Shown here in pieces: positions 1 through 10,986 of a stretch of 64,000 nt of DNA (the first letter of the stretch is position 1; every line of letters starts with the position of its first letter). Origin of the DNA: Rhynchopus euleeides (lineage: Eukaryota; Euglenozoa; Diplonemea; Diplonemida; Diplonemidae); contig OY723280.1 of NCBI GenBank assembly GCA_963210315.1, forward strand, positions 1,054,001-1,118,000, read 5' to 3'. The notes beneath the pieces are model-generated. The model ran no database searches, was not told the DNA's origin, and saw only the letters and a program-made list of their open reading frames with translations. A program made the translations under genes and the position numbers.

Positions 1-1282
1 TGGCTTTGCGTTTCTGCGATTTGCTTTGTCTTCTCCACCCAAGTGTCTCGGCGGGGGGGTGCGGGGGGACAGATGTTCCGTTCCCTTCCGGAAGCTTCAC
101 ATTTCCGCATCCACACCCCCCTACCCCACCACAGCATCGCATCCGCTAGTCGTCCGTGCCTAGAGTCCACCCCCTTCCCTGCACGATAAAAATCTCCAGT
201 GCGCCGCATGGGAAGGGCTCCTTCAGAAACACTTATCTCTCCTTAGCACTCCTCCCCCCCCCTCGCCTTTCAGCGAGAGCCCTTTTTCCATATTTCTGTT
301 AGTCAGTCATATGTGCGGAGCACATGTCCAGCCCCCCCGAGGGGAAGAGGGGGATGCAGAGGGGGGGTGCGGATGCAATATACATCATACGCTGCTCGCT
401 TTCACGCTTTTCTCCCTCAACCCAACCCCACCCTCTGCTCCTAACAAGCATGCAACCGAATTTTTTCGTTTAGAAGGGCTTCGCATAGAATCCGTGGCGT
501 AGATTAGGCAGGGCCTGACGGGGGGGGGGGTGGTGAGCTGGGTTATTATTGTGAAAGCCACCTGTGGAGCAATCCGGGTGGACTGGGAAAGGCAGCGGAG
601 AAGTGGCTGCTCTCCCCGCGATGACAGACCGTCTATTTCAGAAGTGGCTGAGCCCTTGAGCTTGGAGCGGTGGGCGGACGGGAGTGGGGGTGTAGGCGAC
701 ATGGGATTACTCCTCCCTCCCCCCTCCCCCCCCCGCCCCACCTCAGCAGAAGCCTTGCCCGGAAGCAGCTCGTTCGTTGTGTGAAAGTGCCCATGCCGCT
801 GTTGCCCTTCGCACGTATCTCCCCACCTCCTGCTCTTGCAACCTAGAAGTTAGCCCCTCCTCCCCCAAGTGTGGTGGCGTGCGGAAGGAGGGGGTCGCCT
901 GTGACAGGAATTCGAAAATGCCAATAGTAAGCCCCAGCCAGCAAGCCCGCCCCGCCCGTTTTTTTGTCTCTGTTCACATTTAGCTTTATGGAGCAGTCTA
1001 GTTAGGCAGTCACAGATGCGCACCGCATCCGAGTCGTGTTGATGTTAGTGGGGCCCCTGTCCCCCCAACCCCCAACCCCCCCACCCCACCGCGAGACCCA
1101 TTTCCAACTAAATATTTCTGTCGCGCAGATTTGGCGCAGTTGCATTTGGTACCTTTCCTCCATCGCACACTGTTTTGCCCATACACAGGTCCCCACCCCC
1201 CCCCCCCCTCTCTGCAACCAGAGCACAACGGTGGCTGCCGGGGTGCTGAGGGTGTGCTGTGCTGTACGCTGCCTGTGGCACA
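1..1282. other. Intergenic / 5' flank, no gene seen
   Basis: The stretch is rich in C- and G-homopolymer runs (for example near 47-60, 520-530 and 1190-1210) and holds only short, low-complexity open frames. The last part, about 1189-1219, is a C/T tract ending in AG (CTCTCTGCAACCAG). It lies about 65 bases before the first ATG of the next gene and could be its 3' splice or trans-splice acceptor. The acceptor role is inference. Confidence 0.5.
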
Positions 1283-4200
1283 ATGCGCTGGCTCTCTGAA
1301 GGCGAGAAGGCGAAGATCCGCGCATGCATCCAGGGCATTGAATACCCTTCGGGCGAGACTGAGAGAGGGGCTGCGCTGGTCAAGCTTCTGGGTTACCTGG
1401 AAGGGGAAAGGCAGGTCGCGCATGGCGTCAGCCGCGCATACCACCTCCCGCTGCTGCCGCTGCTGTACAGCATTGTGCAGGTGGAGGATGCTGACAAGCA
1501 GGGGCAGGTGCGGACGGCGTTGAAGCTGTTAGACAGCATTGCTGTCGACTGCAGCAAAAAGCATGTCTCGTTCCTACTGCACTCCGACAGGTTCAAGCTG
1601 TTGGTCGGGATGATTGTTGTGGATGACATCGAGTGCGCGATGCTCACCTCGAAGGTGATCATCACGCTTCTGAAGATCGACGACAGCATCAAGGAGCTCT
1701 TCTGGGAACTCCATCTCCACCAGGTGGTCCGCAAGGCACTCACCAACACCCTCACGAAGATCAAGGCTATGTCTCACGACGCCCTTGCGAAGAGGGGCGA
1801 CCTGATTGCCTACACAATGTCCCTCCTGGATGTGCTCTCACACTCGACAGGCAATGTCCGGCACAGGCAGGAGCTCTACGGGAGTGGGTATGGGATGTGC
1901 AACCAGCTGCTCAACACCATGCTGGCTCTGTCGACTTCCACGCATGAGCCGATTCAAGAGGTTGTCGAAAAGCTGGTCCTGACGGTGGCGCTGCTCGTGA
2001 GGGAGAACAAGCTGAACCAAGACGACTTCCGGAAGCAGCCGAAGCAGGGATACCTCACGACAATCCTCACGACGACATACTCATCGGGAAACGCCTCGCC
2101 ACACCTGAAGCATGCGATTGAGCTGCTGGCGCTGTTCCTCCGCAGCAACGAGGGGGTCACCCGGTTCATCAAAGAGGAAATACGAAGCTTCGACGTCGAC
2201 GACGACCTCGTCGCTTTCATGCAGGTCATGCTGGGGGGCCTGGAAAGCCTCCGTAAGCACCACTACGACGTGGATGCGGTAGTCCGCTCCCTGAAAGTGA
2301 TAGAGGACAGCCTGATTTCAAAGGACCTCCACCACGACGCGAAGTGCTATTTCTTCCGAAACTGCCACGGCGCCTGGCCCCTCCTCTTCCTCTGCCTCAA
2401 CAACATCGACGAACGCATTATGTACCAAGCGTGCTGCCTCACGGCAAGGCTCGTGCGGGACAACCCGAAGAACCAACGCGTGCTCCTCGAGATGGATGGC
2501 ATCGACACGCTGTCGGAGATCCTCTCCGACTACAACCTTGACATCCAGCTTGTGGGGCTGCAGATCCTCGACGCGCTGCGCGGGGGCGGCCCCCACGCCA
2601 AGGAGATCGGGGACATCCGCATTGTGGACTACCTCCTGAAGAACATCTCGCAGTTCCCCGGGGTCTTCTCCCACATCATGCAGCAGCACAAGTCGGGGGG
2701 TGGTGTCCCTTCGCCGTGCCCGACATCTCCTTCCGTCACTACGACGTTGAACCCCAACCCTGCAGAAAACATCTCCAGCTGGGAGAAGCAGGTCTCCATC
2801 GTGCTGTATTCCCTGGCCCTCATCGGTGACATTGTGGTGCGCTGCACGGAGGTGAAGTCGCGACTCCTGCAGAAGTCGGAGGATGGGCTGCTGCAGCTGC
2901 TGTCATCTTCCTATGTTCACATCAGCTCCTTCTACACAGTGCTGAAGGAGCAGGGCGGTGATGCAAAGGACAACCTGCGCACCCTCATCCGCGCCAGGAC
3001 AGCCCCGGGGAGGCCCACGCTTTTGAGGCCCGAATCGTGCAGCCCGGAGATGGCCAACGCAGCGCCTGCCCCGCCCCCTCTAAAGAAGCTGAGCTCTTCC
3101 CTCGTCAAGGTGCTGCTGTCTGTTGTGGAGGCGGCGTGCCGCGCGCTGACAAACGTTGTCCGGCACTGCCCCGAGGCGCAGTGGCGGTTCCATAAGAACG
3201 GGGGCACGGAGAGCGTCCTCAGTTATGTGCACTGCCTTGTCACCTTCAGCGAGAAGGACAGCAAGGGGGGGCGCGCAGAGCACGAGGCGTGGCGGAAGGT
3301 GCACAGCACACCGGGTGAGGCCCTGCAGGACATCACCTATGTCGGGAAGGGGCTATCTGTGCTGCAGTCGGATGGGGAGGACCTGCACGATTCAGGGAGC
3401 ACCACGGTGGGGAAGTCGATGTATCTCTGCCAGAATGGGTGGCTTGTGGATCCCGAGATGGTGTCGGTGCTCCTGCTGCTGCTAGTCAACACCGCGGAGT
3501 CCAACCGGGAGATACAGTCCGCCCTCTGCGACTCCAAGGTGCGCCTGATGATACACTACCTCACGTCGCACCCCTCCAACGTGGTGGTGAACTCCGCGCT
3601 CCTCCTCATATCGCACCTCTGCTTCAACAACTCGGCGAGCCAGAGGTATTTTGCGACACCCTACATTGTGCAACGTCTGCAGTCCCTCACCGCCGTATCC
3701 TACATCCGGCTGGTTCAGGGCACAGACCACCCCGAGCAGGGCTTCACCCTCCCGTGGACATCGGAACACCTCCACCTGCTGACCCCTCCGGTGCAAGCTG
3801 ACCCGGCATCCTTTTTCGCATTCCAATCCCTCGCTTATGCCTATATCTGCCTGGCGAACCTCCTCCAGATCTACCCCGCGGCTGTGGCGGTTGTGGTGTC
3901 CGCGAGGGTGCATGTCAACGGTGCCACTGTGGAGTGGACGAAGCTGCTCACGCAGAGCCTGATGCTCCCATGCTACCCCATCCAGGATGCGGCGATGACG
4001 CTTCTCTCTAACATCGTCAACGGGTCCTCCCCGCAGGAGTGTGCAGAGGCGGTTGATTTCGAGCTGGTCGACACCCTGACCCGCATCATTGTGATGGACA
4101 GGAGTGCGGATGACACGGGGAGTGCCAACCAGCCCAGCTCCTCAGGGGATACGGAGGCGGAGCGGAAGTGGCTGGGGAACAAGGCTTTTCAGCTGCTGCT

Positions 4201-5457
4201 CACCATGGGCCCTGCCTCCACGCGGTATCTCGTAGCGCACCTCAGGCAGCTCGTCAGGCGCATGCCGCAGCATGCTGATATTGACCACAAGATGAAGCCT
4301 GCGCCGAATCCGCAGGATGAGAATATCGCAGCGCCTGCCGGTATCGATGGCTATGATGAGGTTGACCTGTATAATGCGATCGTGAATTACCTCCCCATAG
4401 TGAACGGGCTGACGTATTCCAGCGAGAGCTGCCGCAAAGGGTGTCTCGACTGCGGCTGCTGGGATGTCATCACCTCCCTGATGTGCCGTGTGGGCATCGA
4501 GCTCGACGTGGTGATATGCAACATGTATGTGATGGCGAATATGATCTCGCATAGCAAGAGCGTCGGGGCGCCTTCCTATGCCCGCCTGGTGGAGGGGCGC
4601 TGCCTCGACGTGCTGGCGAAGGTGGTGCTGCGGCACCCCCAGGAGCTGGATGGCGACGAGCAGGCCAACATGAATGTGGAGTACATTGCGAGCATATTCC
4701 AGCTGGCTTGCCAGCTGGTGCTGCGCGTGGGGTCGCTGCTTGTCGACGGTGTGCCGTCGCGGCAGTACTACGCTGCGGAGGCGGAGGGGTCGTCCCTCCT
4801 CAAGCTTGCAGAGCGCGAGGCGCGCAACCCCACCAGCCCGGCAGGGCAGGAGGCGGTCTCCTTCATCCTGCTGCTCGCTGAAGACGACAAGGTGGCTGAC
4901 ACGTACATCAGGTCCTCCAACGTGCAGGAGTTGCTCCTGTTATGCCTTGCTGATACCAACCTCCCACAGACAACCTCCATGCTGGTATGCTCAAGAATGT
5001 TGTGTTGGGAGGGACCGTGCTTGTTTGGTCTGAGAAAAGTCTTCAGGAGAGAGACAGTTTTGCAGTGTAAAGAAAACTGCCTTACCCTGCACGCGCAGAC
5101 CTTGAGATTAGTTACCCACCACACACCTTTAAACCACAGATTCGCAAATATCTGCAGTGAGAGGTTTGCGCCAACAATGCAATGTTTCTTGCCTCCCCCC
5201 CCACCCCCCATCCCCCCTTCTGCTGCGGTTCATTTACACAATCTCACCGCGGGTGTCAACATGTCTGAGTCGTGTGGGCCTCCCCATGAACAGGAAAGAG
5301 AAGGCTCTTTTTTGCCCACACCAACATTGCTTTGGGTTGGGCCGGGTGACCCATGCTGCAACACAAGCCGAAAAAACATACCAACGGCTGTGGGCGGCGC
5401 ATGTGTATGCTCCACCGCGTGTCTTTCCTCTTCTCCTGCTCTTTGCAGGAGAAGTAG
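1283..5457 (+). CDS. Large helical-repeat (ARM/HEAT-like) protein, two exons
   Basis: Exon 1 is 1283-4984 and exon 2 is 5449-5457, giving about 1236 residues. The ATG at 1283 (MRWLSEGEKAK) is the first after the pyrimidine tract; the same frame is open upstream only through non-ATG codons. The protein is a long series of Leu/Ile-rich amphipathic helices typical of armadillo/HEAT solenoids, for example around residues 330-450 (LCLNNIDERIMYQACCLTAR and the following helices). A low-complexity Ser/Pro/Thr linker lies near residues 475-500. Solenoids of this kind are usually protein-binding scaffolds; I cannot assign a specific family. The frame stays open past 4984, but sequence after the GTATGC at 4985 turns into Pro/Cys-rich junk. 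A phase-0 intron 4985-5448 (donor GTATGC, acceptor TTTGCAG) leads to a three-codon last exon, Glu-Lys-stop. Without splicing the frame would run to 5539. Confidence 0.78.
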
Positions 5458-5853
5458 CCCCCCTCCCCCGATGCCCTCTTATTTCGTAACATTGCCCCGC
5501 CCTCTGTTGCGTCCTAAACCACTCCGTCTGCCGTTCTAATCGAAACGATCACCCTGGCCTGAGGCCCCACCCGCATCCCGGGTTGCGAAGGATGTCGAAA
5601 GAAGCCCCACCTCACCCACACCCCACTGCACCTCCTGCCAATTTTGAGTGAAGCGAATGCCCCAACTTTCTGCAGCTGCTGATGCCGCCTCTCCCCTCTT
5701 CTCGGTACTAATCATCCCCCCGCCACCCCCCTCCACTCCCCACCCCACCATCTTTCAAAAACCAGGGGGTTGTTGCGCACAAAGCGGCCCACACGCCCTC
5801 ACCCCCTCCCTCTCTTCACCCCCCACCCACACCCCCGACTCATCGCCATCACC
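5458..5853. other. Intergenic, pyrimidine-rich leader of the PP2A gene
   Basis: This 396-base gap holds no gene. From about 5707 to 5764 it is almost pure C/T/A with C-runs and ends in ACCAG. Another C/T-rich stretch runs up to the PP2A ATG. It is a plausible trans-splice acceptor region (inference). Confidence 0.45.
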
Positions 5854-8195
5854 ATGGCGGACGGAAGCGATGGGCTGTTCCCTGTGGCGGTGCTGATCGA
5901 TGAGCTGCGCAGCCCAGAGATGGTTATCCGTGTCAAGGCGACGAAGCAGCTCAAGGTTATTGCAGAGGCACTCGGGTTCAAGCGGACTCGCGATGAGCTG
6001 ATCCCGTACCTCACGGAGAAAGGGGGTGGTTGGGACGACGACGACGAGGTGTTGGTGCAGCTCGCCGCGCAGTTCTCTGACTTCCTCGACTACGTCGGGG
6101 GGCCTGAGTACGCTGAGACGCTTCTCTCCCCTCTGGAGCATCTTGTCGGGATGGAGGAGCCTGCTGTTCGGCAGAAGGCTGTGTCTGCGATAATAGCCAT
6201 CGTGTCGCAGCTCTCCGACAGGCAGATCGAGCGCGACTTCGCCCCGATGGTCACCCGCATGGCGAACCACGACTGGTCTGCCTGCAAGGCAGGGTCTGCA
6301 GCACTCATCCCGCACCTCTACACGCGAATCAGGATGCAGGATGTGCGTGAGACCCTCGTCCTCCTCTACAGCAACCTCTGCCGTGTGGAGGAGCCCATGG
6401 TGAAGCGGGCGGCAGCGGAAAACATGGCTGAGTTCGTGAAGGCTGTCCGTGAGCCCAACGCGCTGCGCGTCGTGCTGCCTCTCTACAGCGAGCTGGGGAG
6501 CGACAAGCAGGACGGGGTGCGCCTGCTGGTGGTGGAGAAGAGCTCTGAGGTGGCGCGCCAGCTCCTCGCACTCCCGCACTGCGCGGAGCTGGTGCAGGAG
6601 CATGTTGTGCCGATTGTGCGGGAAGCGGCGCAGGACCCGAGCTGGCGTGTGCGGTATATGCTGTGCAACAGCTTCAAGGCAATAGTGGAGGCGTCTGGCC
6701 TCTCGAAGCACCCCGCGGAGCTCACAGAGCTGGTGCGTGTGCTGGCGGAAGACAAGGAGGCGGAGGTGCGGACGGCGGTGGCCCACCAGATCTCCAATAT
6801 CGGGCTGCTGCTGGTGGGGACGCGCGAGCTGCGCAGCGTCACCCCACACTTCCGGGACCTCTGCAGCGATGCGAACAACCATGTGCGTGCGGCTGCTGCG
6901 GCAAACATCGTGGGGCTTGCGCAGATCCTCCCCCGTGAGGAGATCACGGTATGGCGCTGCGTGCATTGTGTTCGGAAGGCCAGCAGCAGCAGGCATCACC
7001 ATTGTTTGGGTTGGTCTCATAGGGTGGGTGGGTAGGGGTGCTGCAAGATCTCGTATAAACAGAACAGGCACAGACAGGGCCTGGTGCGAAGGCTGCAAAG
7101 TCTTGTCAAGAGATGTTCCACCTCCCTCCCTGTTTGCCGACCTGCCCTCCCCGCCTACAGACCCTGCTGCTGCCGATCGTGCAGAAGCTGCTGCAGGATG
7201 AGTCCTCTGAGGTGCGCCTCAATGTGATCGGTGAGCTCGGCAAGGTGAGCGATGGGATCGGCTTCAAGGAGCTGAGCAAGCACATCCTCCCTGCAGTCAC
7301 CAACCTGGCGACGGACACCAAGTGGCGCGTGCGTGAGGGTGTGGTGAACGTTGTCCCGTCGCTCGCAAAGCTGATGGGGCCCGAGGCGTTCGAGCAGGAG
7401 CTGTCCAAGATCGTGGTGGGCTGGCTGACGGACCAGGTGTGCGAGATCCGCACCCTGGTGGCGAAGGTGCTGTGCGACCTCTGGGACACCTTCGGCGAGC
7501 AGTGGGGCCGCACCGCCCTCGTCAAGAAGGTCGGTGTGCTGGCCAACAAGGAGAACTACATGCACCGAGTGGCGCTGCTGTATTTCCTCGGCTGTGTGGC
7601 AAATAGCGGAAAGTGCTCTGACTTTGTCATCAACACAGACTTCCTCCCTTACTTCCAGCTTATGGCACGTGACAAGGTCCCGAACGTGCGGTTCAACGTG
7701 GCAAAAGCGATTGAGGTATGGCAGTGCACGGTGTTATAACGAGCGTTTCTGGGGGGGGGGTTATCCTGGGGGGAAGGGTCTGCATTTTTTAATTCAAGAC
7801 GCTGCCTCTGCACTGTTCCGCAGCCATGCGCCCCACACCCCACCCCACCTCACCCCCGCGCAGCTGTGCCTCCCGAAGATCGACCCGCAGACGTCTGTTG
7901 CAAAATGGAAGCCCCTCTTGGATGAGCTTGAGAATGACTCCGACCATGACGTGAAACACTTCGCACGCAAGGTATAACTCAACTTGCCACCTCTGCACTG
8001 AAGCCGTTCTGAACATGAATCCTACGTCTGCTATCAAAAGAACACCTTGTGACGCTGCCCTCCAAACAACCACAACCTTTGCTTTTTTTTCCAGTCTGTG
8101 CCGAGCCCGGTCGTCATACGTCACCCCGCCACACTGAAAACACCCCCACACACCCCCTCTTCCCACAGGCGCTAGTGCAGCTGAGAGAGATGTGA
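5854..8195 (+). CDS. PPP2R1A: PP2A regulatory scaffold subunit A (PR65), four exons
   Basis: Exons are 5854-6948, 7161-7715, 7864-7971 and 8169-8195, totalling 594 residues; animal PR65 is about 589. The product is the HEAT-repeat scaffold that holds the PP2A catalytic C subunit and a variable B subunit in the Ser/Thr phosphatase holoenzyme. The N-terminus LFPVAVLIDELRSPEMVIR matches the family's first HEAT repeat. Other hallmark strings are GGPEYAETLLSPLEHL, DPSWRVRYM, TKWRVREGVVNVVP, VPNVRFNVAKAIE and LPKIDPQT. The last exon encodes only ALVQLREM then stop, matching the family's final helix. All three introns (212, 148 and 197 nt) are phase 0 with GTATGG, GTATGG and GTATAA donors and CAG acceptors. 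Start context is ACCATGG. The only oddity is the 27-base last exon, which ends 68 bases before a foldback transposon. Identification is firm. Confidence 0.95.
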
Positions 8196-8263
8196 ATGTG
8201 GGAGGACTACCCCGCCTCCCCCCGGACGCCAACTCTCTCTTATCTCCCTGACCCCCCCCCCTA

Positions 8264-9411
8264 GGGGGGGTCAAATGGGGGTGACAAACACGATTTTTCA
8301 AAAAACCGGCGCAGAGGCCCCAAAGCCCCCGTAAACCCTCCAAACCCCCCCAGATCGGTCCGGAAACCCATCGAACCCCACTTTTCCACCATTCCGGGCA
8401 CCTCAGGTGCCCGAATTGGGGTACCTAAATTTTGTGCCACCGTTTGGTACCGGACAGTGCCACTGTGTGGGAGGTTGGAAAAGAAAATGCCCCAACACAC
8501 CACATCTGAGGGTTGCAATGCATGTTGCTTGCCAACCACGTCATCCGGTGGGTGTCAGGCGCTATGTAGGTGGCATGAGCCAGGTCTTCGATGTGTTCTG
8601 GCTTGTATATGTACCTCCCTGCCTGCGGCACAGGCACTGCCTTTGTCCCCCACACCAGCCACAGAGAGCGTATTGTACTCGGTCCACGGTTGCTGATTCA
8701 TTGTGATGCGTTGTATCCTCGAGTGAACGTCACACACTAGTGGCACCACCACCCGCCATCCGAGAGCTGTATTGACTTTGCGCCCTTCCGTTGCATTCAC
8801 CTCGCCACGCATATTGCACCGTTCAGTACCAGTGCTCTTGGGCCAGGCAAAGTAGACCGCAGCAACTACCAATTCTGGCACAATGGGTACCACGACAGCG
8901 CACTTCGTGTGTTCCCGGAATGTACAGCTCGTGTTGCAACAGTCGTTGTCAACACATCCCGGTTGTGGAGCACTGCTGCACAGGAATCACACGACCATCT
9001 GGACTTGTTCCGTACCTACAGGCAGCCTCCCGGTGCATGGTGGCAGGGAGGTACATATACAAGCCAGAACTCATCGAAGACCTGGCTAATGCCACCTACA
9101 TAGCGCCTGACACCCACCGGATGACGTGGTTGGCAAGCAACATGCATTGCAACCCTCAGATGTGGTGTGTTGGGGCATTTTCTTTTCCAACCTCCCACAC
9201 AGTGGCACTGTCCGGTACCAAACGGTGGCACAAAATTTAGGTACCCCAATTCGGGCACCTGAGGTGCCCGGAATGGTGGAAAAGTGGGGTTCGATGGGTT
9301 TCCGGACCGATCTGGGGGGGTTTGGAGGGTTTACGGGGGCTTTGGGGCCTCTGCGCCGGTTTTTTGAAAAATCGTGTTTGTCCACGTAAAAGGGTGGCAT
9401 TTGACCCCCCC
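8264..9411. mobile_element. 1.15-kb foldback DNA transposon, copy 1 (TA target site)
   Basis: The element is bounded by GGGGGGGTCAAATG at the left and its inverse at the right, with a TA dinucleotide on both sides (8262-8263 and 9412-9413). This is the target-site mark of Tc1/mariner-type insertion. The terminal inverted repeats are very long: 8264-8623 pairs with 9042-9411, with differences mainly in the outer 30 bases. The centre, 8624-9041, is single-copy within the element. No transposase motif is seen, so it is probably non-autonomous. A near-identical copy lies at 19788-20934. Confidence 0.88.
8555..8893 (-). CDS. Possible small ORF inside the foldback element (unknown)
   Basis: This minus-strand frame of about 110 codons crosses the single-copy centre into the left arm. 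Its central part (VPIVPELVVAAVYFAWPK and following) is kept open in the second element copy at 20100-20432 with only a few substitutions. No family is recognised. It may just reflect the recent common origin of the two copies, so coding status is doubtful. Confidence 0.2.
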   Translation of the reverse strand: MVPIVPELVVAAVYFAWPKSTGTERCNMRGEVNATEGRKVNTALGWRVVVPLVCDVHSRIQRITMNQQPWTEYNTLSVAGVGDKGSACAAGREVHIQARTHRRPGSCHLHSA

Positions 9412-9413
9412 TA

Positions 9414-10986
9414 ACCCCCCCCCCCTCTCTCTCTCTCACCGGAAGTAGACTCTACAGTAGATATGATTTGGTCGTTTTTTTGGATCTGTGTGTTGTTGCG
9501 ATCGCACTTCTGCTACCGGGAGGAGGTGTGGGGTGTGGTGGGGGGGGGGCGGAGGTGCCGGGTAACGCACACCCTGAAGCCCCCCCTCCCCTCTCCCACC
9601 CCCCCCCCCCTGCCAGCACGGCCTGCTGTCGAATTGCCCTACGCCTGCCCCCTGCCCACCACCTCGCCCCCCCTCCTCCCCCAGGCTTCGTAATATAGCC
9701 TCGGCTCCCGCCGCCCCCCCCCCCTCGCTTCGCTGTGTGGCATGTCTGTTAGAGTTTTGTCCTTTATTTTGATATCCCTCGCACACACCCCAGGTGCCCC
9801 CCTCCCCCCCCAACCCAACTTGGTGTCGGGGTGCACAGCTGTGGAGGAGGTTACCGAGAGCGCGTTGCCTTCCTTCTGCGCTAATATTCAACAAGCCCCT
9901 CACCATGCCCCGCGCTTTGATCCCAGAGCCCGGGATATGACAAACCCAGTGGCCCACACCCACAGAGGCAGGCGTTCTCTGCGTTGCTCGGGCACCCCCA
10001 CCCGCCCCTTCCCCACGCCACCAGAGTGCTTCATGCATTCTTCAGTGTTTCGTTCCCCAGGCCCCTGGTCTTTCACGAATCCTGGGGACAACAGCACTGG
10101 TTCTACACTAATAAATATCGCCAGCTGGCTAACCCCCCTTCCCCAGTCCCACCAGACAGCGGGGGTGGGGGCGCATCGGGATGTTCGAGGAATGCTGGAC
10201 GGGGAGGGTGTGGGGGCGGCCAGGAAGGGTGGGGGGAGGTGTTTCCCCACAACCTCCCCTCGGACAAAAAACCCCACCCCCTCCTTCAAAAAATTGGCGT
10301 AAATGGGAATGGGGTTCACGACTGTTGAGGCGAGGCTTCGGCACAGCGTGGTTGGGTGGGTTGGGAAAGGGGGGGGGGGTGAGGACGGAGGGGGAGGGGG
10401 AGGGGTGGCTGCGCACATCACACACGTTATCCCTGGGTGAGATGAACGGGAGGCACGGCGGAGGTATTGGGTGAGAGAGAGTGAGAGAGAGAGTGACAAG
10501 AGGCAGAGAGGCGTATGAGATAACGACACCCTCCCGGGCAGAGCGAGCCCCCGTCTCCCCCACCCCTTCTTTGTGTTTTGATAGGTTTTGGCGGAGCCGA
10601 GGGCCTTTGGATCCATTCGATGCCTCCACAACCACCACTGCCACCACCCTCTGCAGGTGGCAACACAGAGAGTGTTGTGGGGAGGGGTGAGCAGGCCGTC
10701 AACAGGATTGGTGGAGGCTGACAGCCTGTCCGATTCTTTGGATTTTTTTTCACCCTTCTCTTCTGCTGGGGTTGTTGTTGCTGCTGCTGCTGCTGCTGCA
10801 CTCTCCCGAAGCAATGCGGAGTCAATAGCGACCGCCAAAAGGAGCCAACAAGGCGTTGTCGGGTGCATACCTTGCAGGGTTGCAAAGGAGAGAGGGAGGG
10901 CGCGTCACGCGCTTGTCTCTGCTGCGTGATTCTGGTGCTCCTCAGCTGGGCGGTGAATCTTCCCATTTTGATTGAAATGCGAGAAA
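9414..10986. other. Intergenic, low-complexity
   Basis: No credible gene is seen. The stretch holds a CT microsatellite (about 9424-9438), several C-runs and G-runs, GA-rich sequence near 10470-10500, and a GTT/GCT triplet run at about 10768-10799. A CCTCAG at about 10939-10944 precedes the kinesin start and is the likely 3' splice or trans-splice acceptor. A six-codon upstream frame (ATG at 10977, TGA at 10992-10994) overlaps the kinesin start codon. Confidence 0.45.

Noticed and set aside
1259..5539. Unspliced 1426-residue reading of the helical-repeat gene
   Set aside because: The start would be GTG, and the last ~185 residues are Pro/Cys-rich non-helical sequence lying in a well-formed GTATGC...CAG intron.
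5755..7098. 447-codon open frame on the minus strand
   Set aside because: It is the exact antisense of PP2A exon 1, caused by biased third codon positions; the His/Leu/Arg-rich product has no domain.
9900..10868. 322-codon minus-strand frame
   Set aside because: Low-complexity Pro/Ser/Ala product from C-, GA- and GCT-runs; no domain and no typical codon pattern.
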